The notes: generated by a model not told the origin, from the sequence alone. A stretch of DNA of 64,000 nt from an uncultured Rickettsiales bacterium (GCA_913046825.1 CAJWTF010000001.1:25679-89678), one strand, 5' to 3'. Numbered from the stretch's first letter, positions 52,990-62,515 are shown. Made by a program: numbers and translations.

Positions 52990-53690
52990 ATGAGGAAGAA
53001 CACCGTCCGCGCAGGTTTCGTCGGCTCCGACTTTGTCGCGAATATCTACCGGGTCTATGGCACCAATGTGGAGGTCGTCGGCGTCCACGCAGGCGACCAA
53101 GCCAAAGCTGCGGCTTTCGCCGATGCGCATGGCGGCGAGGCCTTCGCCGAATCGATGCGCTGCTCGAGAAGATTGATGTGCTGCGCATCGTCGCCCCTTC
53201 CTCCCTGCATGAGGCCTTCGCGGTGCGGGCATTGGAGCGGGATGTCCATGCCATCGTCGAGAAACCGCTCACCGGTTATTTCGGCGATGGGGGCGATGGT
53301 TTCGACGCTCGCAACGCTGCTATGTCGGACGCGAAAATCGTTATGGGCAGCATCCACAATTGGCTGGAGGTCTGCGCCAACAATCACGGCACAATCTGCG
53401 ACCTCAATCCGAACGACATGATGCAGACCTTCAATCCGGTCGACGCTCGGTTCGACGATATCTATGTGGTCAAGAAGACCGGCACCAAACAGGGCTGGGC
53501 AAAGACCGCGCCCGAAGAGGATTTCAACCACGGCTTCCCGCAAGAAGTCGAGGCATTCTATCGCACCGTCGCTTATGGCGATCCGGTGAAAAGTGAGAGC
53601 CAACTCGCAGCCGACACCATCTCGACCGTCTATAGCAGATATCTCAGTGCGGAGCAGGAGGGCGCGCAAGTCACCGTGGAATTACTGTGA
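52990..53690 (+). pseudogene. Gfo/Idh/MocA oxidoreductase, broken by a frameshift and a large internal deletion
   Basis: The first frame gives the Rossmann N-terminus (VRAGFVGSDFVANIYRVYG). At about 53153 one base is missing: after GGEAFAES the protein continues one frame over as DALLEKIDVLRIVAPSSLHE, EKPLTGYFGDG. Then the text jumps to the C-terminal part (SIHNWLEVCANNHG, FDDIYVVKKTGTKQGW, YLSAEQEGAQ). About 150-170 residues of the middle, including most of the substrate domain, are missing. The result cannot be a working dehydrogenase. The stop still overlaps the GTG of the next gene. Confidence 0.85.
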
Positions 53691-54778
53691 CCAGTGTCAT
53701 CATCTGCGGCGGCGGTGTCATCGGCGCTTGCGTGGCGTTCTATCTGGCTGAGCGGGGAGCCGACGTCACGGTTGTCGAACGAAACGGCGTTGCCAATGGG
53801 GCGTCCGGTAAGTCTGGCGGGTTTCTGGCGCTCGATTGGTGCCGAGGCACACCAGTCGATCCGTTGGCGCGGCGTAGCTTCGATCTCCATGCGGAACTGG
53901 CGGAGCGGGTTGGTATCGATTGGGGATATCGGCGTGTTGAAACATTAGGCGTTGCGGCCAGTCCGCGCCGCAACTTGAGCCGATTGCGATCGGCGCAGGC
54001 TCCGGGTTGGCTCGGGCCCGATGCGGCGGTCCATGGCCAATTGGGAACGCCAGATACGACTGCGCAAGTGACACCGGACCTCTTCACCAAGGGCATGCTG
54101 ACGGCCAGCGGTGCCAAAGTGTTCGAGGGTGCGGTCGAGGGCGTTTTCTTGGAAGACGGACGCGCGACCGGCGTGCGGGTTGATGGCAAACCACTGACCG
54201 GGGACGCAACCGTCATTGCCATGGGCCCTTGGTCCGTAATTGCCTGCCCATGGCTGCCACTGCCGGGTGTTTATGGCCTGAAAGGTCATAGCCTCGTCTT
54301 TCGCTATACCCCAGACGCCCCAAAAGCGCTGTTCGTCGAGCTAGAAAACGATGAGGGCGAGATTTCAACCCCGGAAGTGATGCCACGTCCGGACGGCACG
54401 ACCTATGTTTGCGGTCTTTCCGGTGCAGCGCCTTTGCCCATCGACCCAGCGCATGTGAGCACGGAAGATGGCGGGCCGGAGAAATTGCGGGCAATGACGG
54501 CAATGTTCGCCCCCGAACTTGGCAATGCGGAGATCCTCGCCTCGCAAGCCTGCTACCGTCCGGTAACACAGGATGGGATACCGTTGATCGGCGCCGTGTC
54601 CGGCGTTGCGGGTGCCTATGTCGCGACCGGCCACAGTGTCTGGGGCATGTTGAACGGCCCCGCCACTGGTGAGGCAATGGCGGAGCTGATTCTCGACGGT
54701 ACAGCCAGCAGTGTTGAAATATCGCCGTTCGATCCAGGAAGGTTACCGGTATTGGATGCGGGATCAATTATCAGATAA
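53687..54778 (+). CDS. FAD-dependent oxidoreductase, D-amino acid/glycine oxidase-like
   Basis: A 363-residue DAO-family flavoprotein. The FAD motif GGGVIG is at residues 8-13 with ADVTVVERN after it and GASGKSGGF near 39-47. The C-terminal GAYVATGHSVWGMLNGPATG closes the flavin site. It starts with GTG, overlapping the stop of the Gfo/Idh relic by 4 bases, so translation was once coupled to that gene. Together with the D-aminoacylase-like gene upstream it may handle D-amino acids; that is an inference. It is followed by a REP-like element. Confidence 0.87.
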   Translation: MTSVIICGGGVIGACVAFYLAERGADVTVVERNGVANGASGKSGGFLALDWCRGTPVDPLARRSFDLHAELAERVGIDWGYRRVETLGVAASPRRNLSRLRSAQAPGWLGPDAAVHGQLGTPDTTAQVTPDLFTKGMLTASGAKVFEGAVEGVFLEDGRATGVRVDGKPLTGDATVIAMGPWSVIACPWLPLPGVYGLKGHSLVFRYTPDAPKALFVELENDEGEISTPEVMPRPDGTTYVCGLSGAAPLPIDPAHVSTEDGGPEKLRAMTAMFAPELGNAEILASQACYRPVTQDGIPLIGAVSGVAGAYVATGHSVWGMLNGPATGEAMAELILDGTASSVEISPFDPGRLPVLDAGSIIR

Positions 54779-54800
54779 AGATGAACGGCTCCCAGTCAAA

Positions 54801-54880
54801 CCTTCCCCCGCACGCGGAAGGAGGGACGTCACCGGGCGGCAAGATAGAATTCCCTCTTCCGCTTGCGGGGGAGGGTTAAG
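54801..54880. repeat. REP-like inverted repeat
   Basis: CCTTCCCCCGCACGCGGAAG (from 54801) and a reverse-complement-like partner CTTCCGCTTGCGGGGGAGGG (about 54856-54875) form a long imperfect hairpin, followed by TTAAGGTGGGGGCTC. The ending resembles the element at 7890-7935, which suggests one dispersed family. It lies in the 181-base gap between the DAO and TauD-type genes and may stop or stabilise the upstream message. Confidence 0.6.
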
Positions 54881-54959
54881 GTGGGGGCTCGTGGGTTTTG
54901 ACGCCAAAGCCCTCTAGATTGACAATGACACCCAAGCGAAACATGAGGGAGAGACATCC

Positions 54960-55994
54960 ATGAGTGAACCAGCCATCCAACGGTTCGACTCCCGCGCTGC
55001 CTGGACGCCGAGCGATTATCCGACGAAAGACAGCTTCGCCATTGATTTAGAGCCGCACCATATTACGGTGTTGGAAGCGGAGGTCGAGCGGTTCAAAGCA
55101 AGCGGCGGCGGGCACGAAGACCTGTCGCAATCGAGCTTCCCGCTCACCAAAATTGCCGACGATATCGCGGCTTGGCGTGCGGAAGTACATGACGGGCGCG
55201 GCATGATCCTGTTGCGGGGCGTGCCGGTGGAACAGATTGATCTCGACGACCTGCGACTGATGTATCTCGGCCTCGGCACTCATTTTGGCCGCCCGGTCTC
55301 GCAAAGCAATATGGGAGAGCTTGTCGGCGAGGTCGTCAATATCGGCGACAAGGACCCGAAGGAACGGGCCTATCGCAGCAGCCGGGAATTGATGCTGCAC
55401 ACCGATCGCGCCGACCACATCGCCATGTTGTGCATTCGTCCTGCCAGCGAAGGCGGCCTCAGCGGTTACGCCAGTGCGTTGACCATCCACAACATCATGC
55501 TGTCGGAACGCCCTGACTTATTGGCGCATCTCTATCACGGGTTCCACCACCACCGCTTCGGCGAGCAACCACCAGGTGAGCCGCTTGTGACCCGCGAGCG
55601 CATTCCAATCTTCTCCGTCACGGACGGGGTTCCGTCGGTGATTTTTATCCGGGGGTATATCAACCTCGCGGTTGAGGAAGGCCATGTGACCTTATCCGAG
55701 GGGGAATTGGAAGCGCTCAACTACATGGAACAAGTCTCGAACCGACCCGACGTGCGGCTCGATTTCCCGATGGCGCCGGGCGACCTGTTGTTCGTCAACA
55801 ATTGCCTGATCCTACACACGAGAACGGCCTTCGAGGATTCGGATAAACCTGAGCTTCGCCGCTATCTTCTGCGCCTATGGCTACGCCAAGACGATAGACC
55901 CGCCGCCGAAGGCGTGATCGTCCACAAGGGCAAAGCCGGGATCGTGAAACGGGACGGCAAGGGCACCTATTACAAAGGTGATGCAGCGGCGTAG
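54960..55994 (+). CDS. TauD/TfdA family Fe(II)/2-oxoglutarate dioxygenase
   Basis: A 344-residue oxygenase. The iron ligands are H147-x-D149 (LMLHTDRADH) and H286 (CLILHTRTAFED), with the 2-oxoglutarate Arg in RRYLLRLWL near 301-305. It belongs to the same subgroup as 17074-18213, sharing the GRGMILLRG segment and the C-terminal motif. GAGGGAGAGAC precedes its ATG. It is followed by an SMP-30 gene after 26 bases. The substrate is unknown; the operon suggests a hydroxylated product that forms a lactone. Confidence 0.9.
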   Translation: MSEPAIQRFDSRAAWTPSDYPTKDSFAIDLEPHHITVLEAEVERFKASGGGHEDLSQSSFPLTKIADDIAAWRAEVHDGRGMILLRGVPVEQIDLDDLRLMYLGLGTHFGRPVSQSNMGELVGEVVNIGDKDPKERAYRSSRELMLHTDRADHIAMLCIRPASEGGLSGYASALTIHNIMLSERPDLLAHLYHGFHHHRFGEQPPGEPLVTRERIPIFSVTDGVPSVIFIRGYINLAVEEGHVTLSEGELEALNYMEQVSNRPDVRLDFPMAPGDLLFVNNCLILHTRTAFEDSDKPELRRYLLRLWLRQDDRPAAEGVIVHKGKAGIVKRDGKGTYYKGDAAA

Positions 55995-56020
55995 CCGGCA
56001 TATCAACGAAAAGGGATGAC

Positions 56021-56992
56021 ATGACAACCGACACACCACTCAGCGCCGGATGGCGGGATCATCCGCGCTATCCCGACCCCGCCATCGAAATTCTCGACGA
56101 ACGGTTCCAGCCCTATACAATTTTCAGCGCCGCCGTGGAGCGGCTCTATACCGGCTGCCGCTGGTCCGAGGGACCGGTTTGGTTCGGCGACGGACGCTAT
56201 CTGTTGTGGAGCGACATTCCGAACAACCGCATCCTCAAATGGGAAGAGGAAACCGGGTCGGTCAGCATCTATCGCAAACCGTCGAATTTCGCGAACGGGC
56301 ATACACGGGACCGGCAAGGTCGATTGATCACCTGCGAGCATGGCGGGCGACGGGTCAGCCGCACGGAGATTGACGGCACCATCACGCCAATCATGGAAAC
56401 TTGGCTCGCTAAATCCTTGAATTCGCCTAACGACGTCGTGGTCAAATCAGATGGCTCAATCTGGTTCACTGACCCGATTTTTGGCATCCTCGGCAATTAC
56501 GAGGGCCACAAGGCTGAGGCCGAAGTCCCACAGGCGGTCTACCGCGTTGACGGTGAAACCGGCGAGCCGACCGTCATCGCCGATGATATCCTAGGACCGA
56601 ATGGTCTTTGCTTCTCGCCGGACGAATCGATCCTTTATGTGGTCGAATCGCGCGGCGAGCCAAACCGTAAGATTCTCGCCTACGATGTTGATGACGGTGG
56701 CAAGAGCATTGCCAACAAACGCGTCCATATCGATGCAGGACCAAGCGGCACGCCGGATGGTATGCGCAGCGATATCGACGGCAATCTTTGGTGCGGCTGG
56801 GGAATGGGTGCGGAAGGTCTCGACGGCGTCCTCGTGGTGGCGCCCGATGGCGAGCGTATCGGCTTCATTCATTTGCCAGAACGTTGTGCCAACGTCTGCT
56901 TTGGCGGCGCAAAGCGAAACCGCCTGTTCATGGCCGCCAGCCAATCGCTCTATTCAGTATATGTGAACACGCAAGGTGTTGCTGGGGGATGA
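56021..56992 (+). CDS. SMP-30/gluconolactonase family protein
   Basis: A 323-residue six-bladed beta-propeller lactonase. Metal-binding residues are in RWSEGPVWFGDGRYLLWSD (Glu in the first blade), LNSPNDVVV (Asn), and GTPDGMRSDIDGNLW (Asp). It hydrolyses sugar or other lactones. Its stop overlaps the GNAT start by 4 bases (ATGA). With the TauD-type oxygenase immediately upstream, it may open a lactone or hydrolyse an ester made from the oxygenase product; this is inferred. Confidence 0.9.
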   Translation: MTTDTPLSAGWRDHPRYPDPAIEILDERFQPYTIFSAAVERLYTGCRWSEGPVWFGDGRYLLWSDIPNNRILKWEEETGSVSIYRKPSNFANGHTRDRQGRLITCEHGGRRVSRTEIDGTITPIMETWLAKSLNSPNDVVVKSDGSIWFTDPIFGILGNYEGHKAEAEVPQAVYRVDGETGEPTVIADDILGPNGLCFSPDESILYVVESRGEPNRKILAYDVDDGGKSIANKRVHIDAGPSGTPDGMRSDIDGNLWCGWGMGAEGLDGVLVVAPDGERIGFIHLPERCANVCFGGAKRNRLFMAASQSLYSVYVNTQGVAGG

Positions 56993-57420
56993 GCGTCGTC
57001 ATTCGCCACGCGACGGCAGAAGATCGTGAAGTTTGCATCGACTTCATTGGCACGCTCAATGGCGGCCCGGTCCTGGAGAGTTGGAACACTACCTTTGACG
57101 CACTGATCAAGCGCGAGCGCGGCGCAATCTATGTCGCGGAAGACGACGAACTCGGTGTTCTCGGCGTCGCCAACGTCTCCTTTAATCTCGCGATCCGATT
57201 CGGCGGTGAGTATTGCCAGCTGGAAGAGCTCTACGTCGATACGAAGGCCCGGGGCAAAAACTGCGGTGGGCTTTTGGTACAGGCGGTGATCGACGGCGCG
57301 CGGGCGCGCGGCTGCCGTGATGTCGGCCTTTACATCACGCAACGCCATGCGGCGAACCGCCCGTTCTACGAAAAATACGGCTTCGAAGATGTCGGCCTCG
57401 AGGTGCGACAGAAGTTATAG
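56989..57420 (+). CDS. GNAT family N-acetyltransferase
   Basis: A 143-residue acetyltransferase. The acetyl-CoA loop is near residues 84-90 (TKARGKNCGGLLV, a Q/RxxGxG/A-like motif), with QLEELYVD in the preceding strand and NRPFYEKYGFEDVG at the C-terminus. The start overlaps the SMP-30 stop, so the two are coupled. A much longer upstream frame is a shadow of the lactonase. The acceptor is unknown. Confidence 0.87.
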   Translation: MSVVIRHATAEDREVCIDFIGTLNGGPVLESWNTTFDALIKRERGAIYVAEDDELGVLGVANVSFNLAIRFGGEYCQLEELYVDTKARGKNCGGLLVQAVIDGARARGCRDVGLYITQRHAANRPFYEKYGFEDVGLEVRQKL

Positions 57421-57426
57421 GATCGG

Positions 57427-58065
57427 CTAAGCGACCTTCTCGAATGCACCCGTATCGGCATCCAAGGCAAGCAGGTCGCCACTCGCGATGCCGAAATAGG
57501 CGCCGTGAAGTTGCAGGGTCTTCCGCTCCAACCGTTCCTTGACAAAGGGGAATGTGGTCAGATTTTCCAGCGATTGCCGCACAGCTGCATACTCCATCTC
57601 ACGCTGTAGCTTAGCCGGATCGCGATCCGGAGCTTGGCGCAAGGCTTGGGCGCGGGCCGGATTCATTATCGACATCCATTTTCGAATGAAATCGGATTCT
57701 CGGGTCGGATCAAAGACCCCTTGCAGAAAGGCTTGCACGCCGCCGCAGTGGGCGTGGCCCATGATGAGGATGTGATCGACTTCCAACCCCATCACTGCGA
57801 ATTCCAAGGCAGCGCTAGTGCCATGATAGTCCCCATGCGGTGCATAGGGCGGGACAAGATTAGCGACGTTACGAACGACAAACAGCTCACCGGGGGCGGT
57901 ATCGAATATCGCCACCGGGTCGACCCGGCTGTCGCAACAGGCGACGATCATAACCTTCGGCGATTGTCCGGCATCGGCGAGTTTTTCGTATAATTCGGAT
58001 TGGCCTTTATAGCGCGTATCGAGAAATCGGCGGTAACCTTCGACCAACATAGGTAGAGACCGCAT
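57427..58065 (-). CDS. Beta-class carbonic anhydrase
   Basis: A 212-residue zinc enzyme interconverting CO2 and bicarbonate. Zinc and catalytic residues are visible: C44-x-D-x-R (VACCDSRVDP) near 42-50, and H104 and C107 in MGHAHCGGVQAF. VRNVANLVPPY is conserved in the family. It is transcribed opposite to both flanking runs and ends 6 bases from the GNAT stop. Bicarbonate supply could serve carboxylating enzymes nearby, but no direct link is visible. Confidence 0.93.
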   Translation of the reverse strand: MRSLPMLVEGYRRFLDTRYKGQSELYEKLADAGQSPKVMIVACCDSRVDPVAIFDTAPGELFVVRNVANLVPPYAPHGDYHGTSAALEFAVMGLEVDHILIMGHAHCGGVQAFLQGVFDPTRESDFIRKWMSIMNPARAQALRQAPDRDPAKLQREMEYAAVRQSLENLTTFPFVKERLERKTLQLHGAYFGIASGDLLALDADTGAFEKVA

Positions 58066-58210
58066 TCAGGGTGCCCTTCGCTTCATCAAATTTGTTACTT
58101 AATACGCAAAATGCCGCATTCGGGATGTTCGAACAACCGGCGAAATGGCTGGATACGGAAGACGAAGCGCATAGCTCTATTGTTTGAATGAATTCATCTG
58201 GAGAAACAGC

Positions 58211-60256
58211 ATGATCGTTGGCATTGAGGTCGGCGGAACGTTCACCGATTTGGTGATGGCGGACGGCGATGGCAATTTGACGGTCCACAAGCTGCCGTCC
58301 ACTCCGTCGGACCCGAGTATCGCCGCGGTCGATGGCCTCGAGCAATTGCTCAAATTGACGAATTCGCACGCGAGCGCGGTCGACGAATTGCTGCATGGCT
58401 CCACCATCGCAGCGAATGCACTGATACAGCGCCGAGGTGCGCGGACGGTCTTGCTGACAACCACGGGGTTCCGGGACGTTCTCTATATCCAACGGCAAGA
58501 CAAAACCACCGTCTACGACATGTTCTACAGCAAGCCAGAACCGTTGCTGACACGAGACAAGGTGCTGGAGGTAGATGAAAGGCTCGACGCCTCAGGCGCC
58601 GTGGTCGCCGCGCTCGATGAGAAAGCAACGGCAGAGTTAATCGACCGCATCGTCGCAGAACACACACCCGATTCAATTGCTGTCTGCCTCCTGCACGCGT
58701 ACGCCAATCCGGTGCACGAACTCTTAGTCGGTGAGATCATCGCCACGCGTCATCCGGATATCCGCGTTTCGCTCTCCTCCAACGTCGCACCAGAGCATCG
58801 CGAGTACGAGCGCACCAGCACGGCAGTCATCGATGCCTATATCGGCCCCGCGGTAGACCAATATCTAGAACGTTTCGGAACGCGGACCTTGGATCTTGGA
58901 ATCGCCGAAACACCGCTGATCATGCAATCGAACGGTGGTGTCGTGCCGCTCGACACCGCCCGGCGGCGGGCGGCGAATATGTTCGTCTCCGGCCCCGCGG
59001 CGGCAGTAACCGCAGCATCGGAAGTGGCGCAGCGCGAGGGCGTACTCGACGTCATCTCCATCGATATCGGTGGCACCAGCTGTGACGTCTGCCTGATTAC
59101 TGGCGGCCAGGCGCAAACGACGATGAAGGGCACTTCCGAATTCAGCGTCGACGGCCTACCTTTGAACGTGGTGATGACGGACATCGTGACCATCGGCGCC
59201 GGCGGCGGCAGCATCGCGCATATAGACCCCGGCGGCATGCTGCAGGTCGGACCGCAGAGCGCTGGCGCGGACCCAGGTCCCGCCTGTTACGGCAAGGGTG
59301 GCGAAAAGTTCACGATGACCGACGCCATGCTATTGCTGGGTTTGCTGGATGCATCCACTCCATTGCCGGGCGATATTACCTTGCGCCCGGACCACGCCAA
59401 AACGGCAGCGGGGGAGCTTTGCGCGGTCTTCGGGTTGACGCCACTTGAGTTGGCGGAGCGGGTCTACCGGATCGCCATCGCCAATATGGCGCAGGCAGTG
59501 CGGCGCGTCAGCGTTCAGCGCGGATTCGATCCCCGCGACTATGCCTTGCTGCCGTGCGGCGGCGCGGGTCCTTTGATTGCAGCAGCCCTTGCGGCTGAAG
59601 TTGGCATGACACGTATCTTGGTGCCGCCGCACCCCGGCATTTTCTCCGCCTTGGGACTTGCGGTCGCGGATATCCGCATCGATTACGTGCGGGCCGACGG
59701 TGCAACCTCGCTGGCTGATTTATCCGCCGCTGAGCTATCGGAGCGCGTCGGTGATTTGGATGGGCGCACGGAAGCGGAATTCGCGAACCTCGGATACGCC
59801 ACGGGCGACCTCACATTGGATTTCGCCGTCGATATTCGCTACGTCGGACAAGGCTATGAAATTCGTGTACCGTTTGAGCCCGGTGAAATATCTGACGGAC
59901 CCGGCATCTTGATCGCGCGTTTCCACGAGATGCATCAACGTCAATACGGCCACAGTTTTGAGAAGAGCAAAGTCGAAGCCATTTCCTTCCGATTGACAAC
60001 GCGCCTGCCGCGCGATTCGGTCCTGGCAGCCCCGGCATCCGGCGGGACACCATCGGAAGGTCGATCGCGGCAGGTATCTTTACTCGGTGAGACAGGAGCC
60101 TACCGCACCTATCAACGCGACGAACTGCCCATAGGGTTTTCCGCGGCCGGGCCTGCCGTAGTTGTCGAATCCACCACCAGCATGCCGATCCCGCCAGGTT
60201 GGCATTTCGAAGTAAAGCCCGGCGGTGCTATTATCGTGGCAAGGAGTGACGCATGA
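58211..60256 (+). CDS. Hydantoinase A/5-oxoprolinase alpha-subunit family (HyuA), copy 2
   Basis: A 681-residue ATPase subunit. The first phosphate loop is MIVGIEVGGTFTDLVM, with Glu where copy 1 has Asp (GIEVGG versus AVDIGG), and the second is SIDIGGTSCDVCLI near residue 285. GAGGGSIAHIDPGG and GPQSAGADPGPACYG follow. The start at 58211 fits GGAG; upstream MNEFIWRNS is not conserved-looking. Its stop overlaps hyuB copy 2 by 4 bases. The pair is only distantly similar to copy 1, so different substrates are likely. Confidence 0.92.
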   Translation: MIVGIEVGGTFTDLVMADGDGNLTVHKLPSTPSDPSIAAVDGLEQLLKLTNSHASAVDELLHGSTIAANALIQRRGARTVLLTTTGFRDVLYIQRQDKTTVYDMFYSKPEPLLTRDKVLEVDERLDASGAVVAALDEKATAELIDRIVAEHTPDSIAVCLLHAYANPVHELLVGEIIATRHPDIRVSLSSNVAPEHREYERTSTAVIDAYIGPAVDQYLERFGTRTLDLGIAETPLIMQSNGGVVPLDTARRRAANMFVSGPAAAVTAASEVAQREGVLDVISIDIGGTSCDVCLITGGQAQTTMKGTSEFSVDGLPLNVVMTDIVTIGAGGGSIAHIDPGGMLQVGPQSAGADPGPACYGKGGEKFTMTDAMLLLGLLDASTPLPGDITLRPDHAKTAAGELCAVFGLTPLELAERVYRIAIANMAQAVRRVSVQRGFDPRDYALLPCGGAGPLIAAALAAEVGMTRILVPPHPGIFSALGLAVADIRIDYVRADGATSLADLSAAELSERVGDLDGRTEAEFANLGYATGDLTLDFAVDIRYVGQGYEIRVPFEPGEISDGPGILIARFHEMHQRQYGHSFEKSKVEAISFRLTTRLPRDSVLAAPASGGTPSEGRSRQVSLLGETGAYRTYQRDELPIGFSAAGPAVVVESTTSMPIPPGWHFEVKPGGAIIVARSDA

Positions 60257-61932
60257 CACAGCTCGACCCAGCGGATTTTAACGTCGTTACCGGCACCTTT
60301 AAATCGATCGCCGCCGAAATGGGCGATATTATGCTGCGTGCCGCCTACTCCTCCATTGTGCGGGAAGCCAAAGACTGCTCGACCTGCGTGATGGACGCGG
60401 ACATGCGGACCGTCGCACAGGCGGAAATGATTCCTATACATATGAATTCTCTGGCCGCCGCCGTCCCGTACGTGAAAGATAAATACGACATCAAACAGGT
60501 GAAGCCGACCGAGGCTTTCGTCACCAACAATCCATACGAGAACGGCCAGCACCTGAACGACATCATCTTCATGTTGCCGGTCTTCTTCGAGGACAAGTTG
60601 GTCGCCTTTACCGGCAGCGTTTGCCATCACTTGGAGCTTGGCGGTGCCGTCGCCGGATCGAACGCCAATGCGACCGACCTCTACCAAGAAGGCATCATCA
60701 TCCCGACCATGCGGATCGATCTGGAACGCGATCTAGGCGATGGTCCGGTGGAGCAGTTCCTGCGCGCAAATGTGCGCATGCCGGATACGATTATCGGTGA
60801 TTTTCATGCCCAAATCTCCGCTGTCTTGCGGGGCCGCCAACTACTGCAAGAACAGTTCGCGCGCTACGGTGTAGAGCTGGTGCATATATGTATGGCGGAA
60901 ATGCAAGACTATTCCGAGCGTATGCTACGCGCCGCCATCGCCAACCTGCCGGACGGCGAGTATTTCGGCGAAGACCAACTGGACGGCCAAACCCTGGACA
61001 GCGCTCAATCGATGATCCGGGCCCGGGTCGTGATCGAAGGCGATGAAGCTTTCGTCGATATGACCGCCAGTGACGATCAAGTCACCTGGCCTATTAACGC
61101 GCCGGTAGCCTCCACCCATTCCGCCGTACTGACGGTCTTTGGATTGCTAGCGGGGCCAGGCGTGCCGACCAATGACGGCACCTATCGACCGATCAAGATT
61201 GAAACCCGCAAAGGCTCGATCCTTGATCCACACCACCCGGCGCCCGTGCGGGGCCGCATGTCATCGGCGTACCGGACGGCGTCAGCAGTCAAACGCGCGC
61301 TCGCCAACGCTGCGCCCGATCGCTTCTCCGCAGCCGGGAACGATACAACAAACGCTATCACCATGAGCCGAAAACTCGAGCGTGGTTACGAGATGTTCGC
61401 GGAAATCCTGATGGGCGGGAACGGCGCTGGGCCGGAGAATGACGGCGCGGAAGTTGTTGCCCAGATGCTGTCGAACACCGGTAATACCCCGGTCGAAGCC
61501 ATTGAAATGGATCACGATTTTGTTCGAATTTCCGGATACGGATTGATCCAGGATTCAGGCGGTGCCGGCGTGCGACGAGGCGGCCTTGGGTTCCGGCGCG
61601 TCTACGATATTTTGGAAGACGGTATCTTGATCAGCACCAACGGCGACCGACACAACACGCCGCCCTGGTCGCTGGCCGGCGGCCGTGAGGGCAACCTTTC
61701 CGCCTATATCCTGGTGCGCGACGGTGTCGAGCGCCGCGTGCCGGCCGCTTCAAACATTGAATGCCGAAAAGGAGACCGCTTCATCGTCGAGATATCAGGC
61801 GGCGGAGGCTACGGCGATCCTTCGGCACGAAACCGTGCATTGGTGCAGGACGATCTGCGCTGCGGGCGCATTTCAGCGGAAAGCGCCTCTTCAGTCTACG
61901 GCCTCGATCAACAAGAACTCGCCGCCGAATAG
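60253..61932 (+). CDS. Hydantoinase B/5-oxoprolinase beta-subunit family (HyuB), copy 2
   Basis: A 559-residue partner subunit. It has LRAAYSSIVREAKDCSTCVMD near residue 25-45, EAFVTNNPYENGQHLNDI near 87-104, and the C-terminal ISGGGGYGDPSARN. It is translationally coupled to hyuA copy 2 (ATGA). The HyuA/HyuB complex uses ATP to open a cyclic amide or carboxylate a ketone. A cysteine-dioxygenase-like cupin gene follows after 37 bases and may belong to the operon. Confidence 0.9.
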   Translation: MTQLDPADFNVVTGTFKSIAAEMGDIMLRAAYSSIVREAKDCSTCVMDADMRTVAQAEMIPIHMNSLAAAVPYVKDKYDIKQVKPTEAFVTNNPYENGQHLNDIIFMLPVFFEDKLVAFTGSVCHHLELGGAVAGSNANATDLYQEGIIIPTMRIDLERDLGDGPVEQFLRANVRMPDTIIGDFHAQISAVLRGRQLLQEQFARYGVELVHICMAEMQDYSERMLRAAIANLPDGEYFGEDQLDGQTLDSAQSMIRARVVIEGDEAFVDMTASDDQVTWPINAPVASTHSAVLTVFGLLAGPGVPTNDGTYRPIKIETRKGSILDPHHPAPVRGRMSSAYRTASAVKRALANAAPDRFSAAGNDTTNAITMSRKLERGYEMFAEILMGGNGAGPENDGAEVVAQMLSNTGNTPVEAIEMDHDFVRISGYGLIQDSGGAGVRRGGLGFRRVYDILEDGILISTNGDRHNTPPWSLAGGREGNLSAYILVRDGVERRVPAASNIECRKGDRFIVEISGGGGYGDPSARNRALVQDDLRCGRISAESASSVYGLDQQELAAE

Positions 61933-61969
61933 CGACATCCATAAGTATTTGCCGTCAAGGAGACGATCT

Positions 61970-62515
61970 ATGTTCGACACTCAACAGTTTATTGCAGATT
62001 GCGAGGCCGCCGTCGCAGAGGACTCGAGCCATGTCAGTGTGCGCGAAATCGTGGCCCGAGCGGTCTCCGACCCGGCCGCTGTCCTCAAAGGGTTGGGTGA
62101 ACCGGATGCATCCGGCGTAAAGAAAATTCACAATTCGGACACCTTGACCATCATCAACGTGGTCTGGGCTCCGTGGATGACGATCATGCCGCATAACCAC
62201 GAAATGTGGGCAGCTATCGGCGTCTACACGGGTCGCGAGGACAATATGTTCTGGCGGCGGGTCGAGGGTGCTCCGGACGGCCACATTGAAGCGGCCGGCG
62301 CCATGGACCTCTCGCCAGGCGAAGTCTCGCCCCTGGGGCCTGGCATCATTCACTCGGTGACCAATCCGATCCCACGTCTGACCGGCGCCATTCACGTCTA
62401 TGGCGGTAATTTCTTCGACACACCACGCAGCGAGTGGGACGCGGAAACCTTGACCGAGCAACCCTATGATGTTGAGAAAAACATGCGGTTGTTCCAGGAA
62501 TTCGGAACCGCCTGA
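61970..62515 (+). CDS. Cysteine dioxygenase-like cupin protein
   Basis: A 181-residue cupin of the thiol dioxygenase type. The iron ligands are probably H75 and H77 in MPHNHEMWAAIGVY and H128 in GPGIIHSVTN. The start at 61970 has AAGGAG. Family members oxidise the thiol of cysteine, 3-mercaptopropionate or similar. If the upstream hydantoinase pair makes a thiol-bearing amino acid, a link could exist; that is speculation. The larger frame starting at 61685 is a shadow. Confidence 0.82.
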   Translation: MFDTQQFIADCEAAVAEDSSHVSVREIVARAVSDPAAVLKGLGEPDASGVKKIHNSDTLTIINVVWAPWMTIMPHNHEMWAAIGVYTGREDNMFWRRVEGAPDGHIEAAGAMDLSPGEVSPLGPGIIHSVTNPIPRLTGAIHVYGGNFFDTPRSEWDAETLTEQPYDVEKNMRLFQEFGTA

